Under the pieces are notes generated by a model. The model was not told the DNA's origin and made no database searches. It saw only the letters and a program-made list of their open reading frames with translations. From Guadua angustifolia (taxonomy: Eukaryota > Streptophyta > Magnoliopsida > Poales > Poaceae), in contig CM070520.1 of NCBI GenBank assembly GCA_036346375.1, positions 46,209,854 through 46,273,853 on the forward strand: DNA of 64,000 bases, given 5' to 3'. Made by a program: the position numbers and the translations under genes. Positions 44,150 to 55,016 of this stretch are shown piece after piece (the stretch's first letter is position 1; every line of letters starts with the position of its first letter).

Positions 44150-44830
44150 TCGTCTTCTTCAGCAGCTTGAAAAGGGGCAGGCTTCTTTCTCCCAGTCGGC
44201 GATAAATCGCCCGAGGGAGGCCAGGCGACCAGCCAGGCACTGCACTTGCTTAAGTCGAACGGGCGGCTTCATGTGCTCGATGGCCGCTATCTTGTCAGGA
44301 TTGACCTCGATGCCCTTTGGACACAAGGAACCCTAGCGACTTTCAGGAGAACACGCCGAATCGCACTTCTCGGGGTTGAGTTTCAAACAATTCTTCCGGA
44401 GGTTGGCAAAGGTTTCCTCCAGGTCTTCAATCTGTTCTTCGCTCTTTCTCACTTTCACGACCAGGTCGTCGACGTACACCTCAAGGTTGTGCCCTATCTG
44501 TGGACGGAAAGTGATATGCATGGCACGTTGGTAAGTAGAACCAGCATTCTTTAACCCAAAAGCTATTCTAACATAACAATAGACGCCCATGGGTGTTACA
44601 AAAGCGATTTTGTCTTCATCTTACGCGCCATGCTAATCGATGGTACCCAGTACACATCCGAAAACAGCAGACTCACATCCGTAGTAGAATTGTGATGAGA
44701 TCGTCTTGCGCGGCGGATAAGTCGCCAGGCGAGCCTTTGTTGAGGTCGATGAAATCGACGCACATTTGCCACTTCCTGTTGGACTTCTTGACGAGCATAG
44801 GGTTGGCAAGCCACTCAGGATGAGAGACCT
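44150..44830 (-). pseudogene. Tat-B reverse transcriptase, broken
   Basis: Minus strand: the N-terminal fingers (NPEWLANP-like, near 44815-44780, and CVDFIDLN near 44765-44740), then the palm with VRIAFGLKNAGSTYQRAM and the catalytic YVDDLVV (near 44480), followed by EEQIEDLEETFANLRKN and LNPEKC. Frameshifts lie near 44600 and 44335. Confidence 0.9.
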
Positions 44831-45047
44831 TCTAGATGATCCCTGCGCACAGCAGCTTATCTACCTCCTCCTGAATGGCATCTTGGCGCTCCGGTGCTTG
44901 GCGCCGGATCTTTTGGCGAACCGGGCGCACCTCGGGGAGTGTAGCCAGTCGGTGCTCGATCACCTCCCTAGGGACTCCAATCATATCGGACAGTTGCCAG
45001 GCGAACACATCGGAATTAGATCAAAGGAAGGTGACGAGCGCGTCTTC

Positions 45048-45700
45048 CTATTTGGCGCTGAGGCTGGTGCCAATGAAGACAGGCTTCCTGGGATCGCCCG
45101 CGCTCAGGGAGACCACCTTTACCTCACCGACCGAGCCGGGCGAGGCACGGGTCTGCGCCTGAGGGGCTCCCAGGAAGGCGGTATCAGCCGGCTTCACACA
45201 GGTGGCACCGGCCAGGTCCAGTGTGTGCTTGTGGCGGCAATAAAGCCTCGCACATCCACGAATGGTTATGGGGCCACCAAGCCCTGGCATCTTCACCACC
45301 ATGTATCCATAGTGGGTTGCCACCATGAACTTAATAACGTGGTCGACCAAGTATGGCGTTATACGGAGGTCAGCAATGACTTGAAGTCGACACGACTCCA
45401 TCTGAAGTTGCTTTCCTCCTCGAAGGTGACGGGAAGGCGCACCTGGCCCAGGGGGACCATGCTAGCCCCGAGATACTCCAGTGAAAGGCACAAGCGAGGC
45501 CTGACTCCGACGGCACTGGAAGCGCCGGAATGCTTCAAAGGATAGGAGGTTGATGGAACTCCCTCCGTCCATCAGCACCCGCCTGAGCCTCACGTTCCGG
45601 ATCGTAGGAGAAGCCACGATCGGAAGGTGACTTCTGGCCGATGGTGCTCTCGTGGTGGTCACCCGTGAAGGTGATCGGCTCCTCAGGCCACTTTAGCATC
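45048..45700 (-). pseudogene. Tat-B aspartic protease, broken
   Basis: RRVLMDGGSSINLLSFEAF (45590-45530) is the Tat-type protease active site (DGGSS). Downstream YLVDHVIKFMVATHYGYMVVKMPGLGGPITIRG (45350-45260) is the conserved segment between protease and RT. A frameshift separates them. Confidence 0.88.
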
Positions 45701-46131
45701 GACCACGCTTTGAACTTCGGCGCCGTGGCGCGGACTTCCCTCCTCAACCGCCAGTAGAAGCGTTGGAGGGTAGGTGGAGCGAACCACTTTGTGGATGTAC
45801 GCCCGCGGCGCGATCCGCTGTCGCTGGAAGGCGGCAAGGCGGGGTCTTCATCTTGGTCGTCGTCGCGGGGGCGGCGCTCCTTGAGCCGCCGCTCGACCAT
45901 CTTGCTCACGACCCGACAATCATCCAGGCCATGAGAGTTGGTCTGGTGGATCGGGCAGAAGGGCTCGCCCTCCTTTTCCTTGCGACGGTCGTCACGCCGA
46001 CCACGGCGGTCGCCACGCCGGCCTCGGCGGTCATCCCGCCGATCGCGGCAGTCACGCCTCGACGGCCAGGCGTCTTCGCGTTCGTGCTCGGCGGCTAGGA
46101 CCCACCTGGTCTCAGCCACCTCGCGCTTCAT
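45535..46131 (-). pseudogene. Tat-B gag C-terminal remnant
   Basis: An Arg/Asp-rich stretch with the repeat RRDDRRGRRGDRRGRRDD (residues 31-48) precedes FCPIHQTNSHGLDDC, the C/H/H/C zinc-finger-like motif of Tat Gag. Only about 200 bases separate the ATG at 46131 from the primer site, so the capsid domain has been lost. Confidence 0.85.
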
Positions 46132-46306
46132 GACTTCTTGCTGAGGCGGGGCCCCTCGAGGTGCAGGACATGTTGCAGGTCTTTGCTAGCCGCCGCCTCT
46201 TCTTGCTGCGAGTGTGAGCGATGTGAACCGCCACCACCGGATGCGAGTCCTTTGGACGGAAGGCCGAAATCTGCCGGAGAGATGGCCGGATAAGCCAACC
46301 ACTAGC

Positions 46307-46323
46307 CCCCTACCTGGCGCGCC
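46307..46323 (-). promoter_or_regulatory. primer-binding site of Tat-B
   Basis: GGCGCGCCAGGTAGGGG on the minus strand directly follows the 5' LTR, the usual position and sequence type for RIRE2-like elements. Confidence 0.75.
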
Positions 46324-46325
46324 CC

Positions 46326-47431
46326 TGTCGGCGTATTTCGCCTGACAAGATCCCATCGATGAACAGAGTAGGCTACCCCATAGATGGAAATTATGGTTCG
46401 GTAGAGGGCATCTTCATGGCTGGAAACCCTAATGTCTCTCAACGGTGGATTTGGGAATTAGCAAGCCGGTGGACACAACGATTTACCCAGGTTCAGGCCC
46501 CCAGCTTGGGTAATAGCCCTACGTCCTGCTTGATCTTTGTTGAGGATGTGTGGAGGTGTTACAATGGCTCTACATTACATGCTCTTCTAAGTGTTCTCTA
46601 CTCTTTTCTCTATCTGACTAGTTACTTGACCGGTCTTGACCCGTGCCCTCATGCAGCGAGGCGCTTATATAAACAGTGGCTTTGGCGAGAAGAAGGTGGC
46701 ACCATACTTATCTACAATACATTAATTATACCCATCATTCCAGCTTCCACATCGACCCAAGACTCATTTATTACATACTCCTTCGTGGCCTTGCCCTTCG
46801 AACCTCATTTAATGTCGGTGAGAGGCCTCGTTCGTCCTTTGGGGCAGACTCCCCGCGACGGGTTGGTAAGAGGTGTCGGAGGATGAATTGCCGTCGTAAA
46901 GCTGAATCCTTTACATTTAATGACCGACGACAGTGCGGGGAGGGAAACTTCGAGGCGGCCTTCCCTCATTCCTTTAGTTTGCCTTCATTGGCACGACAAG
47001 GGAGCCGAGACGCCGCCCACTTGCGAGCCACCTCATAAGCCGACGCCACGTGGGCGCTCACCAGCCGAACAGGCGTGACCGCCAGTTGCCGCCAAGGCCG
47101 TGGGCTTCTCGCCATGTGGCAGGCGTGATCACCGGCTGCCCACGGGCATGATCACCCGGCTGCCCACGCGAAGCGCCCGTGGAGCCGCTTCGCCCCGTGG
47201 CGAAGCGTAACCGCCAAAGTTGCTCGCCGAGGCCTCGTGGGCTTCTCGCCCGATGGGTAGGCGTGATAGCCGGCTGTACGCCTGGCGCCACGTGGGCCGC
47301 TCACCGTGGCGAGGCATGACCGCCAGTTGCTCACTGAGGGGCCGCGTGGGCTTCTCGCCAAGCGGGCGAGCCACTCCTTGGGCCTATTAGCCTGCAGATG
47401 GAGAGGGTACCCCGGTGCAAGTACACTGACA
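46326..47431 (-). repeat. 5' LTR of Tat-B
   Basis: On the minus strand it starts TGTCAGTGTACTTGC and ends AAATACGCCGACA next to the primer site. It has an intact TATA box (TTTATATAAG, plus coordinates 46664-46673), so this LTR could still have had promoter activity. Confidence 0.92.
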
Positions 47432-49536
47432 CTTCTCCTGGCCATCTTCTCGCACCTTTGCGAGGGATACGTGGGTATCGTGCCCACGACGAGCCTCTTT
47501 TTCCATTTCTACTCCTTGTTCCGCACCGGTGGGACTTCTTCCGCCGGCTGCATCTACTTCCGCCATGGCTGTCGTCCCTCGAATGCCGATCTTCACACTC
47601 AAAGACTCGGTGTCGGGCTGGGCCGACCACTAGTTCTACTTGAAGAAGGTGGAGGGAAGCACTCTCCACTACTCGGCGGCTGCCCAGAACCTTGAATACA
47701 TCACGCCCACCCATGCAAGCGGACGAGGGGCAGGTGCTCATGACAATCAGCGAGCTTACTAACATGTTGCTCACTGGTCGTGACATCGTCCGGGACAACC
47801 TCAAGAACCGGGTATCTCCACTAAGGAGGAGGGAACACCCCTTCTTCACGATCTTCGGGTAGCAAGACCTCACCCGGGAAGCTAACTCTGGTAACCTTTT
47901 TGAACTTAGGTAACTTCCGCCCCTTACGCGTGACTTCTGCTCGTGCTAACGTTCACTCTTGATCGATTGTAGCCCCGAGCAACAATTGGGTGGAGAAATG
48001 GGTCGCCGAGATGTTTGGTACCCCAAAGGGTAAAGTGCTCGAGCATGGGCGATAGGTCCTGAAGAACATGCTCAAGCGGAACGAAGTGGTGAGTATCTTC
48101 GCGATTCGCGATTCATGCCAAAAGGCAGGAGAAAGTCGCCCTTGAGGCCATGGTGGCCGAACTTAAGCCACTGTCGCGTGACCATGGGGGAGCCGTCCCT
48201 GCCGCCAAGACCAAGAAGGAGAAGGAGAAATGATCGGCGCCTTAAAGATGCGGGCAGCCTCGACCAAGAGCCCACCCCAGTGACACTTAGAGTTCACTGA
48301 TAGAATGAAGGTAAGTGACTTGAAGGCCTGGATGAAGGGATACTTGAGAGAAAACCGGGTCTGATGGCTCACTTGCAGCAGCTCGCGGAGCAGGCGGGAC
48401 TAGCTAAGGAGGCGAGGGACGCCAAGTGCAAGGCGCTGAAGGGGGAGATCGTTGCGCTTTAGGCCAAACTTGCTCGAGCTACCTCGGGCTCTTAGGCGAG
48501 AGAGTCCGAGGAAGAGGACGAGGACAAGGCGCCCCTTGCTTTGAAGTGCCGACGCCCGAAAAAGACTCTGGAGGCGGTCAACATGGAGGCGGTCGACCCC
48601 TTGTTTGGCGAGGATCAGCCGTGCTGCCGCGGAGAAATCCGAGCTCGTGGCCATGGAGGTGGCCAAAACTGTCAAAGACAACGGCGAGGGACTCAACCAA
48701 GGTAATTTTTGCTCTTCGCCTTTGCCCCTTTCTTTTCTTCTTTCTTTTTTTCTCTCTTCTTTTTTCTTGTCCGAGTTAACCCCACTCTATTGACGTGGGC
48801 GTGATAGCTCGTAGGGGCTTTTTGGATTTTGGGGCTATGGCTTATGAGATCCTCGATCATGCCACAGAGAGGCAGCTCGCCCTTGTTGCCGACCTTGTGA
48901 TGGCCGAGGCCGTCGATCTCATGATGACGGAAGACTTCACCGACGAGACTGACCAGCAGGCCGCGGAGCTTCCCGCCCTGGAGGGACCAACTCTCCAGGA
49001 TGTATACTTGGCTCTCCTGAGCATATCGAGTGCTCGAGAGGAGGAAGAAGACCCCACGCTCCCGAGCGAAGAGCCTGCTCGGGGAGAAAACACGACACCC
49101 TCGAGCGGACTACCTGCTCGGGAGGAAGGCGTGAAGCCCCCGAGCGAAATGCTTGCTTGGGAAGAACATACAAAGCCCCCGAGCGCAACTCTTGCTCGGG
49201 AGGGAAATGAGAAGGCCCTGAGCGAAACGCATGCTTGGGAGGAAGGTGAAGTCTCCTAGCCGAAGTCCCCCACGGGAGATCTCGCGAACCTTAGGGAGAA
49301 AGACGTCACCAAGGTCTTCCAGGAGAATCTTCATGACCGTCTCGCTGGGTAAGTGTACCACACTTCCGAAGTTTTCTTCTTTGGGAATGGCCAAAAGCTT
49401 AAGACCTTCTTGCCCGCAGGTGCTCCAAGCGACCATGGTGGATTTCAAATCGGCGACCGTTCCTCCGAAGGTCGTGGCCAAGCTCACCGCCGAGCATGAT
49501 GCCAAGGTAGCGGAGCTCGAGCGAGAGCTGGCCGAC
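47432..49536 (+). pseudogene. Tat-A antisense ORF, C-terminal part
   Basis: Resumes with LLAIFSHLCEGYVGIVPTTSLFFHFYSLF and GCIYFRHGCRPSNAD (Transposase_28-like), then a YLKKVEGSTLHYSAA-like block and, after AT/intron-like breaks, a region with LQDVYLALLS. Five 13-14-residue repeats follow (49059-49256), and then a coiled-coil-like end (VVAKLTAEHDAKVAELERELAD, 49465-49536). The sequence 48710-48790 is a T/C-rich probable intron. It is truncated by LTR-C. Confidence 0.7.
49059..49256 (+). repeat. 39-42-base coding repeat in the Tat-A antisense ORF
   Basis: Five units of the type PSxxLAxEExxKP (for example PSEMLAWEEHTKP and PSATLAREGNEKA). The DNA repeats CCGAGCGAAxxxCTTGCTCGGGA, which is also partly self-complementary (CCGAGC with GCTCGG). 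Confidence 0.92.
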
Positions 49537-50852
49537 CCATGTGGCGGCCTGGCGAGCAAGCGGGCGACCAGGCCCCACTCGCCGGGCGACCAGCCCACGT
49601 GGCGGCCTGGTGTGCAGGCGGGCGATCAGGCCCCACTCATCGGGCAACCGGCCCACATGGCGACCTGGCGAGCAGGCGAGTGATCAGGCCCCACTCGTCG
49701 AGTGGTCACCCGTGGCGCGTCTGGTGAGCGGCGGCGAGCATGCCTCGCTCTTTGGCGACCATGCCGCGTGGCGGCTCGGCGGCGGCGAAGCACCACTACA
49801 CGGGCGATCGCACCGTGTGGCGACATGGCGAGCAGGCGGGCGATCAGGCCCCACTCATCGGGCGACCAGCCCACGTGGCGGCCTGGTGCGGCGTGGTGGC
49901 TGGCGGTAGGTGGCGAAAGCATACGCCTGCTGTCGGCGGCCGCATCGCGTGGCGGCTGGGCTACATGGTCGATCGAGGAAGCCAGTAGGTGCACCGCCGG
50001 TCTGACATGAAGATGTACGTTGGCAAAATAGGGAGCTTCACCGCCGGTCCCTACTATCGGGCGACCGCGCCGCATGGCGACCTGGCGAGCAGGTGGGTGA
50101 GCACGCCCTGCTGCCAGGCGACCGCACCTCAAAGCGGCCTAGCGAGCAGGTGGGCGAGCATGCCCTGCTGCCAGGCAGCTGGGCTACATGGTCAGTCGAG
50201 GAAGCCAGGAGGTGCACCGCCGGTCCGGCATGAAGATGTACGTTGGCAAAATAAGGAGCTTCACCCTGAAGTCTTTTCCCCCGACAACCCGTGTTAGAAC
50301 TATTAAATGTGGATGGATTCGCTGACGGCATGATAGCTTATCCCTTTGATGTACTGCACCTAACCAGTCCTATATAGGTCATGTCCCAGGCGGACCGGGC
50401 GAAGTTGGACGATGGTGCAAAGAATGAGGCCAGAGGATGGGGCTACAATGACTGATGTAATAAATGAAGTGTAATTATTGTGATGTCATCCTTCTCACCT
50501 GCCCGAGCCAGCCCGACCTATATAAGGGAGCTCTGGTGCATGGAAGAGAAGGGGGAAGACCTAAAAAACGAACTGAGAGGAAAAGAAAGGAAAAAAGAGA
50601 GAGCAAAAAAACGAGCAGAAAACCTAAGGAAAAAGTATTGTAACTAGCTTAATATACATCAACAAAGATCTAGCAGGACGTAGGGCTGTTACCCACACTG
50701 GGGGCCTAAACCTGGGTACATTGGTGTGTTCTTTGATCTGTTGACCCCTGGATCCCTGCAGGGAGAGCCATTAGGGTGTCCGACCGTGAAGACGCTCTCT
50801 ACCGAACCTTATTCTCCATCCTAGGAGATATCTTGCCGGTGAAATACGCTGA
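49537..50852 (+). mobile_element. LTR-C: truncated Tat-type LTR in opposite orientation inside Tat-A
   Basis: The right end, reversed, reads TATCAGCGTATTTCACCGG and continues with the same phrases as the Tat-B LTR (GGTTCGGTAGAGAGCGTCTTC, CACCCTAATGG, GCCCCCAGTGTGGGTAACAGCCCTACGTCCTGC), so this is a relative of that LTR reading on the plus strand. A TATA box (CCTATATAAGGG) is at 50517-50528. The left end is made of the GC-rich repeat module and begins directly after the coiled-coil codons of the antisense ORF. On the right, Tat-A RNase H stops at TNNAA. Everything between these two host points, including integrase, is gone. Confidence 0.8.
49540..49910. repeat. GC-rich tandem repeats in LTR-C
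   Basis: Units such as GGGCGATCAGGCCCCACTCAT, CGGGCGACCAGCCCACGTGG and CGGCCTGGCGAGCAGG repeat about five times at 60-65 bases. Two further copies of a 60-base segment (ACATGAAGATGTACGTTGGCA) are at 50004 and 50229. Confidence 0.88.
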
Positions 50853-50853
50853 T

Positions 50854-51610
50854 AGCCGCGTTATTAGTCATGGCAAAGTGCAATTGAATGGCGTACTGGA
50901 GTTGATCTCCTTCGGGGGATACCAGCATGACTCCAGCCCCCGAGTGCTCGTAGGCTCGCGACCTGTCAAAGTACATGGTCCAACGACCTTCTCCGGATCT
51001 ATCGAGCTCGGTAGCGGGTGGCACCAGATTCGTTCATTCCACTACAAAGTCTACCAAGAACTGGGATTTGATCATTGTATGAGCTGAGAAATGGATATCA
51101 AACTCGGCAAGCTCCATAGCCCATTTTTCTATTCAACCATCAGCGTCTTGATTTCTTAGGGTCTCCCTAAGTGGAAAGTTGGTCGGAACTACGACCCTAT
51201 GGGCTTGGAAATAGTGGCGCAGTTTTCTAGAAGCCATGAAAAGCGAGTACAAGAGCTTCTGAACCTCAGGGTATTGCTCCTTGGTCTATGCAAGACCTCA
51301 CTGACATAGTAAATTAGTCGCTGCACCCCATCTCTTTCGACTGTTAACACCGCGCTTACGGCATGTGGGGTTGCCGCTAGATATAACAGAAGCGCTTCCC
51401 CTGACCTTGGTGTGGTTAAGACAGGTGGGCTGGACAGATACTATTTTAGCTCCTCAAAGGAGTGATTTGCCTCTTCCGTCCATGTGAAACCGTTATGCTT
51501 GCGGAGCACCTTGAAGAAAGGCAACCCACGCTCTCCTAACCGGGAAATGAAGCGACTTAAAGCCCTCCATGCATCTGGTCAAAGATTGGACCGCATCCTT
51601 TTGATGGCTT
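50854..51610 (-). pseudogene. Tat-A RNase H (truncated) and RT-RNase H connection
   Basis: Minus-strand RNase H start: EGRWTMYFDRSRAYEHSGAGVMLVSPEGD and IQLHFAMTNNAA (51000-50854). Asp is present in YFDRS but the usual Gly is Arg. It stops abruptly at LTR-C, losing the other catalytic acidic residues. The connection segment (51600-51100) is recognisable in pieces with stops. Confidence 0.85.
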
Positions 51611-52130
51611 CAATCTTTTTCGGGTTTGCCCCGATGCCCTGTGCGCCGATCATGTAGCCGAGCACTTTGTCCACACTTTTTAGGATTAAGTTTTATTCGA
51701 TGCCTGTTGAGGTTACAAAAGGTTTCCTCTAGGTCGGATACATGATCTGAGGTGAGCTTACTTTTGACCACGATGTCATCCACATAGACCTCCAGATTTC
51801 GACCTATTTGATCTGGGAAGGTCTTCTGCATCAGGCACTGGAAGGTCGCTCCGGCGTTTCTAAGACCGAAAGACATGGTCGTATAGCAGAACGTGCTGAA
51901 TGGGGTAATGAAGGAAGTCTTCTCTTCATCTTCAAGGGATATGCTGATCTGGTGGTAGCCCGAATAGGCGTCTAAAAAGCTCATCACCTAGGACTCTGCT
52001 GTTGGATCGACCAGCTGGTCTATGCGCGGTAGCGAGAAGTTATCTTTGGGACAAGCGACGTTCAAGCCGGTGTGGTTGACACATGCACCACTTGCCTCCC
52101 TTCTTTTTGATGATGATCGGGTTCACCAGC
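51610..52130 (-). pseudogene. Tat-A reverse transcriptase
   Basis: Reads MSFLDAYSGYHQISI, the TPFSTFCYTTMSFGLRNAGATFQ block and the catalytic EVYVDDIVVKS (near 51800-51770), then DLEETFCNLNRHRIKLNPKKC. The upstream fingers are in another frame (52130-52000). A stop or shift after KKC ends the open frame. Confidence 0.92.
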
Positions 52131-52366
52131 TATTCCGAGTGCTCGACTTCCCGGACGAAGCCAGCCTTGAGGAGCTTGTCGAGTTTATCCCGGATATTTG
52201 CCTGTTTCTCCGGGGAAAAGCGCCTGAGCTTCTGCTACACAAGTTTCTTATTAGGCCGAACAGCTAGCCTGTGCTCGATTACTTCCTTTGGGACTCCGGG
52301 CATGTCAGACGGCTCCCAAGCGAATACGTTTGTGTTCATCCGGAGGAAAGTAATGAGCTCGAGTTC

Positions 52367-53000
52367 CTATTTGGGATCTAAGAAAGATCCCAAATGCACA
52401 ACCTTGGTCGTATCCACACTGCTTAGCGGGACCGCCTTGGTTTCTCCTCCTGGCTGGAGGGCAACTTTTGGCCAGGAATTCCTCGGCTCTTGGTCGGGAC
52501 CACGCTGAGGCAACTGCCCGACCATGTCAAGTGACTTTTCATCACAATTCAGAGCTGCCCTTTGGTTCCCCCTTATGGTAATCATGCCATTTGGGCCGGG
52601 AACCTTCAAGCATTGGTACGCATGATGCGTAACAGCCATGAACTTGGAAAGAGCCAGCCTGCCGAGGATGGCGTCATAGGCTGACTCGAAGTCGACCACT
52701 TCGAAGGTGATCATTTCCGTTCGAAAGTTGCTCGAACTCCCGAACGTGACGGGCAAGACAATCTGGTCAAGAGGCTTGACCGAGGTGCCCGAAACGATCC
52801 CGAAGAATGGGACCGCTATGCTCTTGATCTTGGACCGAGGAACTTGCATCTCGTTCAGGACCTTGTCGGATATGAGGTCCAAGGAACTCCCGCCATCAAT
52901 GAGGACTCGCCCCACCGTAGTATTGCTAATGGTCGGATTCACGACCAAAGGGGCTTCTAAGGCTTGGTCATTCCAAGGGGACAATCATCCTTGGAGAAAG
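52367..53000 (-). pseudogene. Tat-A aspartic protease region
   Basis: A 205-residue open frame: NTTVGRVLIDGGSSLDLIS (active-site DGGSS, about residues 23-41), VLPVTFGSSSNFRTEMITFEVVDFESAYDAILGR (typical second half of the protease) and KFMAVTHHAYQCLKVPGPNG. It is the best preserved enzyme in the window. Confidence 0.92.
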
Positions 53001-54957
53001 TAATGGTCAGCTCGAACCACCTGAGCTGCTGCACGGGTGGTTTGCCTTGAGTGACGTGGTGTACTTCCCGTGCTGCCTCCTTCAGATCCCTACGGGACTT
53101 GTAGGAAGAGGAGCCCCCGAATATAACCGCGATATGATTGTAGGGCTCCTGGTACTCCATGTCTTCGTCGTCTTCATCTGTGGGCCCCTTGCCCTTGCTC
53201 TTGCTGCTCTCTCCCTTCTCTGGGAGTGTGGGCATAGGGCCTTTGCCATTGTAGAACTTCTCCAGGCGGAATGCCCAGGTTCGACAGTTGCGAAGGTCGT
53301 CCCGTATGCCTGATGAAGTGGACAAAAGTGATCGTTTGACGGCATATCTTGGCCACTGCGATCTTGGACATCGCGAACTTGGTTGTTACGGCTTTGGTCA
53401 TTGCGCCGCTGAGGTGGCTAGCCCCTTCCTCTCCCGCACTGCTGTGACGGTGGAGCCCGTGACGGATGTTGCTCAATGGCCGGGACCATGCTCGGTGTAG
53501 ATGACCTCTTCTTCTTAATCTTCTTCTCTACGGAGCCTGGATTCTTCTTGCTCGTGGAGCCTTCTAAACTCGGCTAAGGCGGCAGCTTACCTTTGTCCAG
53601 CATCTTCTTCCACTAGACCGCCTCATCGGCATTTGCATAATGGTCGACCATACGGAACAACTCGTTGGCTGTCAGGTCTGGATGAATCTCCATATCTTGC
53701 GTGAAGTGGATGTCCTGAACTCCAAACTTGAAAGCACGGATGACTGCTTCGTCTGAAATGCTCGGAATTGAAGTTCTTACCTTAATAAATCTCTGGACAA
53801 AGTGTCTCAAGGATTCTCCCTCGGTCTAGATCAAGAACTCGAGGTCACGCTCCTTGCCCGGGTGAATATAGCAGCTCTGAAAGTTTGCCCAGAGCGCCTC
53901 ACTGAGTTGCCTCCACGAGCGGATCAACCCCTCCTTTTGGTTGAAGAGCCACGTCCTAGCAGCTCCATCCAAGACCGTGGGGAGGAAGTTGGTCATAACT
54001 CCTCATCCCCTCCAGCTCTCCATACCAGTGCGGTAGAGACCATTCTAAGGTCGAGGACTCGGTATGCCCGTGACTGGACCGAGCGTACCTTTGATCCCAC
54101 GAGGCCATCTAGGAACTGCTTCGAACATCCTCGCGGTACCGATCATGCTTCCTGCGGCCTTCCCAAGCAGGGCTTCGGGGGTCACCATGACAGAAGCGAA
54201 TAGGAGAACGATGTCTATTGTCCTGGGAAATGCTTCGGGCTTCCTTGTTGCAAGGGGACCCTGAAAGCTTCATGTCAGTGGCGAGCTTTTCCAGATTTTC
54301 GGCTACGACCACACCCATGGCCTCTAGGTCCACCTGACGGGGAAAATTCCGAAGGTCGCGCACGATCGTCGCCATGGCCTACAACCGTTCAACGTTCTGG
54401 GGAACGGGAGGGGGTGATCTTGGCCGGCGGTCACGCATGTGCTCCGGAGAGTGGTGCTCGTAAGAACTCCCATGAGCCGAGGCTTCAGCCCTAGCACCCG
54501 TCCTGTCACGAGCTTGGCGACGGATGCTCGCCAGGGTTCTGTTCAGGGACGCCTCCAGATGACTCTTGGCTGCCTCGTATCGGCGATGACGAGCAGCCCC
54601 CGACGATTCGACCTCAGGATCTTCTTCTCCTCCCACCATATTAACATCACGGGAGTACTGGGACTGCGAAGGCGACATCATGGTGTCCCCACGCGATGCG
54701 GTCTCGTGATCGGGCTCAAAATGATCAGGAATATCCAGACCATCGTAGAGACCTTCAAATTCTTCCTCATCAGTGAGGGAATTTAGCTGTGAGCAGAGGA
54801 AATGCTCTCGCGCTGTAGCAGCCGGGGAAGGACTCCCGGGCTCAGTGTGACCCTCTAAATCAGCCACACTAGCCACATCTTCATCAGCATAGTACATGTC
54901 GTCGTCTTCGACGTCGTTGAAGGCGCAAAGGTCTTGGCCATCCTGGGAGTTCGGCAT
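53000..54957 (-). pseudogene. Tat-A gag, broken into frames
   Basis: Minus strand from MPNSQDGQDL at 54957: an acidic N-terminus, then EAAKSHLEASLNRTLASIRRQ and RPRSPPPVPQNVERL (54957-54379). Next is a Gag capsid segment, RHFVQRFIKVRTSIPSISDEAVIRAFKFG with ANELFRMVDHYANADEAV (53810-53613). The tail has RLEKFYNGKGPMP and HFCPLHQAYG (53345-53225), the zinc-finger-like end. Shifts and stops occur near 54380, 54100, 53820 and 53350. Confidence 0.87.
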
Positions 54958-54991
54958 CTTCGGGGATCCTTTGCGAAAGGACTCAGTCGAT

Positions 54992-55008
54992 CCCCACGGA
55001 CGGCGCCA
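54992..55008 (-). promoter_or_regulatory. primer-binding site of Tat-A
   Basis: TGGCGCCGTCCGTGGGG on the minus strand, 8 bases downstream of the LTR, is the sequence type usual in Tat elements. Confidence 0.8.
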
Positions 55009-55016
55009 GCTATCGA

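Larger units (their letters stand above)
36847..47431 (-). mobile_element. Tat-type Ty3/gypsy element Tat-B, nested in Tat-A
   Basis: Two LTRs (36847-37926 and 46326-47431) flank a minus-strand internal region. This has a primer site, a gag remnant, protease, RT, RNase H and integrase, then a long non-coding zone and a plus-strand antisense ORF. The flanks CTTGT (36842-36846) and CTTCT (47432-47436) are a 4-of-5 target duplication, and the host antisense ORF is in frame across the insertion. LTRs differ by indels and many substitutions, so the insertion is not recent. Confidence 0.93.
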
